A stretch of DNA of 16,751 nucleotides. Source: Thermoplasmatales archaeon JdFR-43. GTDB taxonomy: Archaea > Thermoplasmatota > E2 > UBA202 > JdFR-43. The stretch spans positions 1 through 16,751 of the forward strand of contig MTNE01000104.1 of assembly GCA_002011355.1 (NCBI GenBank), in the 5' to 3' direction. The notes beneath the pieces were generated by a model. That model saw nothing but the letters and a program-made list of their open reading frames with translations. It was not told where the DNA came from and made no database searches. Below are positions 14,588 to 16,751 of the stretch, piece after piece. Position numbers and translations under genes: made by a program. Each line of letters begins with the position of its first letter. Position 1 is the first letter of the stretch.

Positions 14588-15626
14588 TTATAACATTCAT
14601 GATATTCTGAAATTTAAAGTAATAAAAGATAGAGATTATGGCTTAAGGGATATGATAAATCTAAAATTCTCGTTCTTTGAAGTTGATGAGGTTACTGATC
14701 CTGATATAATCCTTAACATTGGAAAGTTTGTGCCTTCAAACAATAACTGCTATATTGTAGGGAATAAATATTATATTAAAGATAATTACATCTACTGTAA
14801 AGATTCGGAGGGAAGATCTAAATGGGAAGTAGAGATAATAGGGTTTGAAGAGGGGAATACTATTATTAATTTTAACGGGAAGGTAGGAGGGTTTCAATCT
14901 ATCATAAATCCAGACATAGTAGCCCAACTACTCTTATTGACTGTTATCGAGTATAAATTGGGTATGAAAGGGCATTTTTTACTTCACGCTGGGGGTGTCA
15001 GTAAGAATAGGCGGGCATATGTATTTGCTGGAAGGGGCGCATCATTCAAGAGCAGCCTTTGTATGGATTTTATTCGGAAAGCGGGGTTTGAGTTTTTGGG
15101 TGATGATCGCATAATTATAAATAAAAATTTTGTCCTTAGCTTTCCATTCAATTTCCGCGTATTTGAATTTATGTGTGAACAATTACCAAATGAAAATACA
15201 TGGACTATATTAAATAAAATTAGATTTGCTGGTTATCTTATGAATAGGAAGGATATACGAAATACTCAAATTAAAGTGAGTGAACCGTCCAAACTCAAAG
15301 GTTTGTTTTTTATTGTTAGAACAAACGAAGGAAAAATTGTTAGAAAAGAAATATCACTTAACGAAGCTGCGAGTAGATTGATTATAAATAATATGTTAGA
15401 GGATTGTGTCAGTCTAACCTATTATGGCATAAATTCTGCTCCGTATCTTAAGTATTCATTTGCATACTCTTACATCTTTCCAGATAGTAAAATAGCAAGA
15501 TACAGAAAAAAGTCTAAAAAAATAATTGAAAAAATCATAAAGGGTGTACCTATTTATGAAATAAAAATCCCAAATGTTTATAATCCAAAGGTATTTAACC
15601 AAATTTACGAATTAGTTATGAGTTGA
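14574..15626 (+). CDS. HprK-like paralogue with degenerate P-loop
   Basis: 350 residues, a paralogue of the preceding gene over the whole length: YNIHDILKFKVI matches YSIHDIVTFKII, YYIKDNYIYCKDSEGRSKWE matches YYIREDYFYCKDSYKLAKWE, FEFLGDDRIIINK matches FNFLGDDFIILNK, and both share a late YSY-(I/M)-FP motif. The Walker A position reads GRGASFKSS (153-161): Lys and Ser remain, but the Gly before Lys is Phe. LGDD (175-178) is intact. LLHAGGVSKN replaces VVHGSSISKD. It may bind nucleotide weakly or serve as a non-catalytic partner of its neighbour in a heterodimer or hetero-oligomer (inference; HprK is hexameric). ATG at 14574 lies inside the previous gene, so the two are co-translated. Confidence 0.75.
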   Translation: MVTISYNIHDILKFKVIKDRDYGLRDMINLKFSFFEVDEVTDPDIILNIGKFVPSNNNCYIVGNKYYIKDNYIYCKDSEGRSKWEVEIIGFEEGNTIINFNGKVGGFQSIINPDIVAQLLLLTVIEYKLGMKGHFLLHAGGVSKNRRAYVFAGRGASFKSSLCMDFIRKAGFEFLGDDRIIINKNFVLSFPFNFRVFEFMCEQLPNENTWTILNKIRFAGYLMNRKDIRNTQIKVSEPSKLKGLFFIVRTNEGKIVRKEISLNEAASRLIINNMLEDCVSLTYYGINSAPYLKYSFAYSYIFPDSKIARYRKKSKKIIEKIIKGVPIYEIKIPNVYNPKVFNQIYELVMS

Positions 15627-15762
15627 AGAGCGATGCCTTATCAACCAAAACTCACTTAGGATAATACACAATAAAAATTAAATTCCAATAAATAAACTAG
15701 AAGAAGCACAATGAAAAGCTAGTAAAGAGGGGGAAATTTTATTCAACGCAGAATTTATATAG
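15627..15762. other. A/T-rich gap between the HprK-like pair and the IS5-like relic
   Basis: No ORF or clear terminator. It may contain the left end of the decayed insertion sequence, but no matching terminal repeat was found. Confidence 0.35.
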
Positions 15763-16400
15763 AACTGGAAGAAAGAGCTCAAAGAGATGAACGAGAGAAG
15801 GAGAGGTTCATCTATATGAATATCCCTCTTCTTACATGCAGTTCTTAATGTCTATCCGTTACTACTGCCACCTCGACTACAGAACCCCTCGAAGGCTTTT
15901 GCAGAAATCTATTAAGAATCCTTGGAAACCACTCCAGATCACTCAGCGATCCACAAAAGATTCCTGAGGATAGGTTCCAATCCTCCTGCCATAACTCCAG
16001 AAGAAATTGTTATAGCAGTTGATTCCACAGGAATTAAAGTGCATAACGGGGGGAGAGTGGATGAGAGAGAACAACAAGGAATTCAAAGACCTCGTTGAGA
16101 AATCCTGCAAAAAGCCAAAGTAAAGGGAGTTCATGCCGACAAAGCATACGACAGCTACGATAACTTCGAGTTCCTTCAGTTAAGGAATGTAGATCTTGCA
16201 ATCTCGGTAAGGAAGGGGGCCATAGAAATCCTAAAGCATCCAAGGAGTGAGGAAGTAAGGAAGCAAAAAACTTTGGTGAATTGAAGGAGGAGAAAGAATA
16301 CGGAATGAGGTGGAAGTGGGATTACATGGTTAAGGAGATTACAGCTAAGGCCTGGATATACAGTTCGTTGAGATCTGTTCTTGCTGAAAGCTTGTTATAA
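15763..16400 (+). pseudogene. IS5-like DDE transposase relic with several frameshifts
   Basis: Pieces of one transposase appear in successive frames. They are NWKKELKEMNERRRG; YEYPSSYMQFLMSIRYYCHL and DYRTPRRLLQ; SAIHKRFLRIGSNPPAITPE and EIVIAVDSTGIKVHN (first catalytic Asp in AVDSTGIKV); VKGVHADKAYDSYDNFEFLQ (second catalytic Asp in ADKAYD); and GMRWKWDYMVKEITAKAWIY near the end. The order and motifs match IS5-group archaeal transposases. Between the first and second Asp the usual spacer is much shortened, and the catalytic Glu region is not readable. At least four shifts or internal stops interrupt it, so it cannot be functional. The borders are approximate, with no terminal repeats identified. 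Confidence 0.75.
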
Positions 16401-16486
16401 GGGAGGGAAAAGAAAAATACTCATGGGATTATTCGACAAAGCAAAGGGTGATAAGACAAAAAAGTCTAACCCAGTTTTGAGCACAA

Positions 16487-16749
16487 TCAAAAACTTCTAA
16501 GTGGAAATCTGTTATGAAACCTCTTTGTTCTCTCCTTAAACTTTAAAAAGAATCCTTCTGCGGCATTCTTCTCTCCATAAAGTTTCATGCTTGTATCTCA
16601 GTCCTACCTTTTCAAAGCTTCATACGAAGATCAGTTTATTCTCAAGCTTTCTTAAGTCCATGATAGTAGATTCTTACTAATTCATGACCTATTTCTTCAA
16701 AAAGGGATAGAGGCTGCTTGTTTTTCTTAAAGAGAGCCCGAAGAGGTAT
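16487..16749 (-). pseudogene. second transposase relic, minus strand, IS6-like C-terminus
   Basis: On the minus strand an open frame enters from the right window edge (IPLRALFKKNKQPLSLFEEI, then GHELVRIYYHGLKKA) and stops at 16642. Another frame, 16588-16487, reads MKLYGEKNAAEGFFLKFKER then TKRFHNRFPLRSF. The (N/R)xAExFF-x2-(L/F)KERTKRF-x-N-x-FP pattern is that of DDE transposase C-termini of IS6-like type, where the Glu is the last catalytic residue. The intervening stretch is interrupted by stops. It is therefore a decayed element, probably continuing beyond the window. The family call is tentative. Confidence 0.5.
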
Positions 16750-16751
16750 AA

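Noticed and set aside
16423..16500. 25-residue ORF MGLFDKAKGDKTKKSN... after a purine-rich stretch
   Set aside because: Looks like a protein N-terminus, but it partly overlaps the minus-strand transposase relic and the Shine-Dalgarno-like run is too far from the ATG.
1..16751. CRISPR arrays, tRNA and rRNA genes
   Set aside because: No regularly spaced direct repeats and no tRNA or rRNA-like segments were seen on either strand.

Overview
The window looks like a chromosomal segment of a thermophilic euryarchaeon, with Archaeoglobales (Archaeoglobus, Ferroglobus or Geoglobus type) as the best guess. The reasons are a PAS/GAF/DUF835 regulator, a secreted protein with a PGF-pre-PGF-like domain next to one ending in a PGF-CTERM-like sorting signal, frequent AGA/AGG arginine codons, A/T-rich TATA-box promoters with several apparently leaderless starts, and archaeal-type IS200/IS605 and IS5-like transposon remains. 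No search could be run, so the taxonomy is inference.

Layout, left to right. (1) 1-265: the 3' end of an IS200/IS605 Y1 transposase and its right-end hairpin. (2) 300-2615, minus: an intact PAS-PAS-GAF-PAS-DUF835-winged-helix regulator. (3) 2760-3387: a decayed tnpB (IS605 OrfB) relic on the minus strand. Its 3' end overlaps a strongly nested stem structure (2857-2987) that resembles the right-end RNA of TnpB elements. (4) 3613-6810, plus: an apparent operon of two secreted, C-terminally anchored surface proteins and a small Cys-containing protein. (5) 6864-7020: a TATA box followed by a long wobble-containing hairpin, a candidate ncRNA. (6) 7088-7609, minus: a YdjM/DUF457-type membrane protein. 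(7) 7681-7818: a 30-codon ORF, a perfect palindrome and a TATA box ahead of the sugar cluster. (8) 7927-12741, plus: GT4 glycosyltransferase, non-hydrolysing UDP-GlcNAc 2-epimerase, second GT4-like glycosyltransferase and a B12-binding radical SAM protein. (9) 12742-13528: a gene-poor stretch with a 110-bp MITE-like element and a frameshifted Cys-rich ORF. (10) 13529-15626, plus: two overlapping HprK-like paralogues, one with an intact P-loop and one with a degenerate P-loop. (11) 15627-16751: a transposon graveyard with an IS5-like relic (plus) and a second transposase relic (minus).

How the genes may work together. The epimerase would supply UDP-ManNAc, the two glycosyltransferases would build a surface glycan or N-glycan, and the radical SAM protein could modify a sugar or lipid intermediate. 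The HprK-like pair may be a regulatory or modifying kinase module linked to this cluster, or a separate import. The cluster and the HprK genes are visibly more A/T-rich than the surface-protein operon and are bordered by mobile-element debris, so this half of the window reads as an accessory island.
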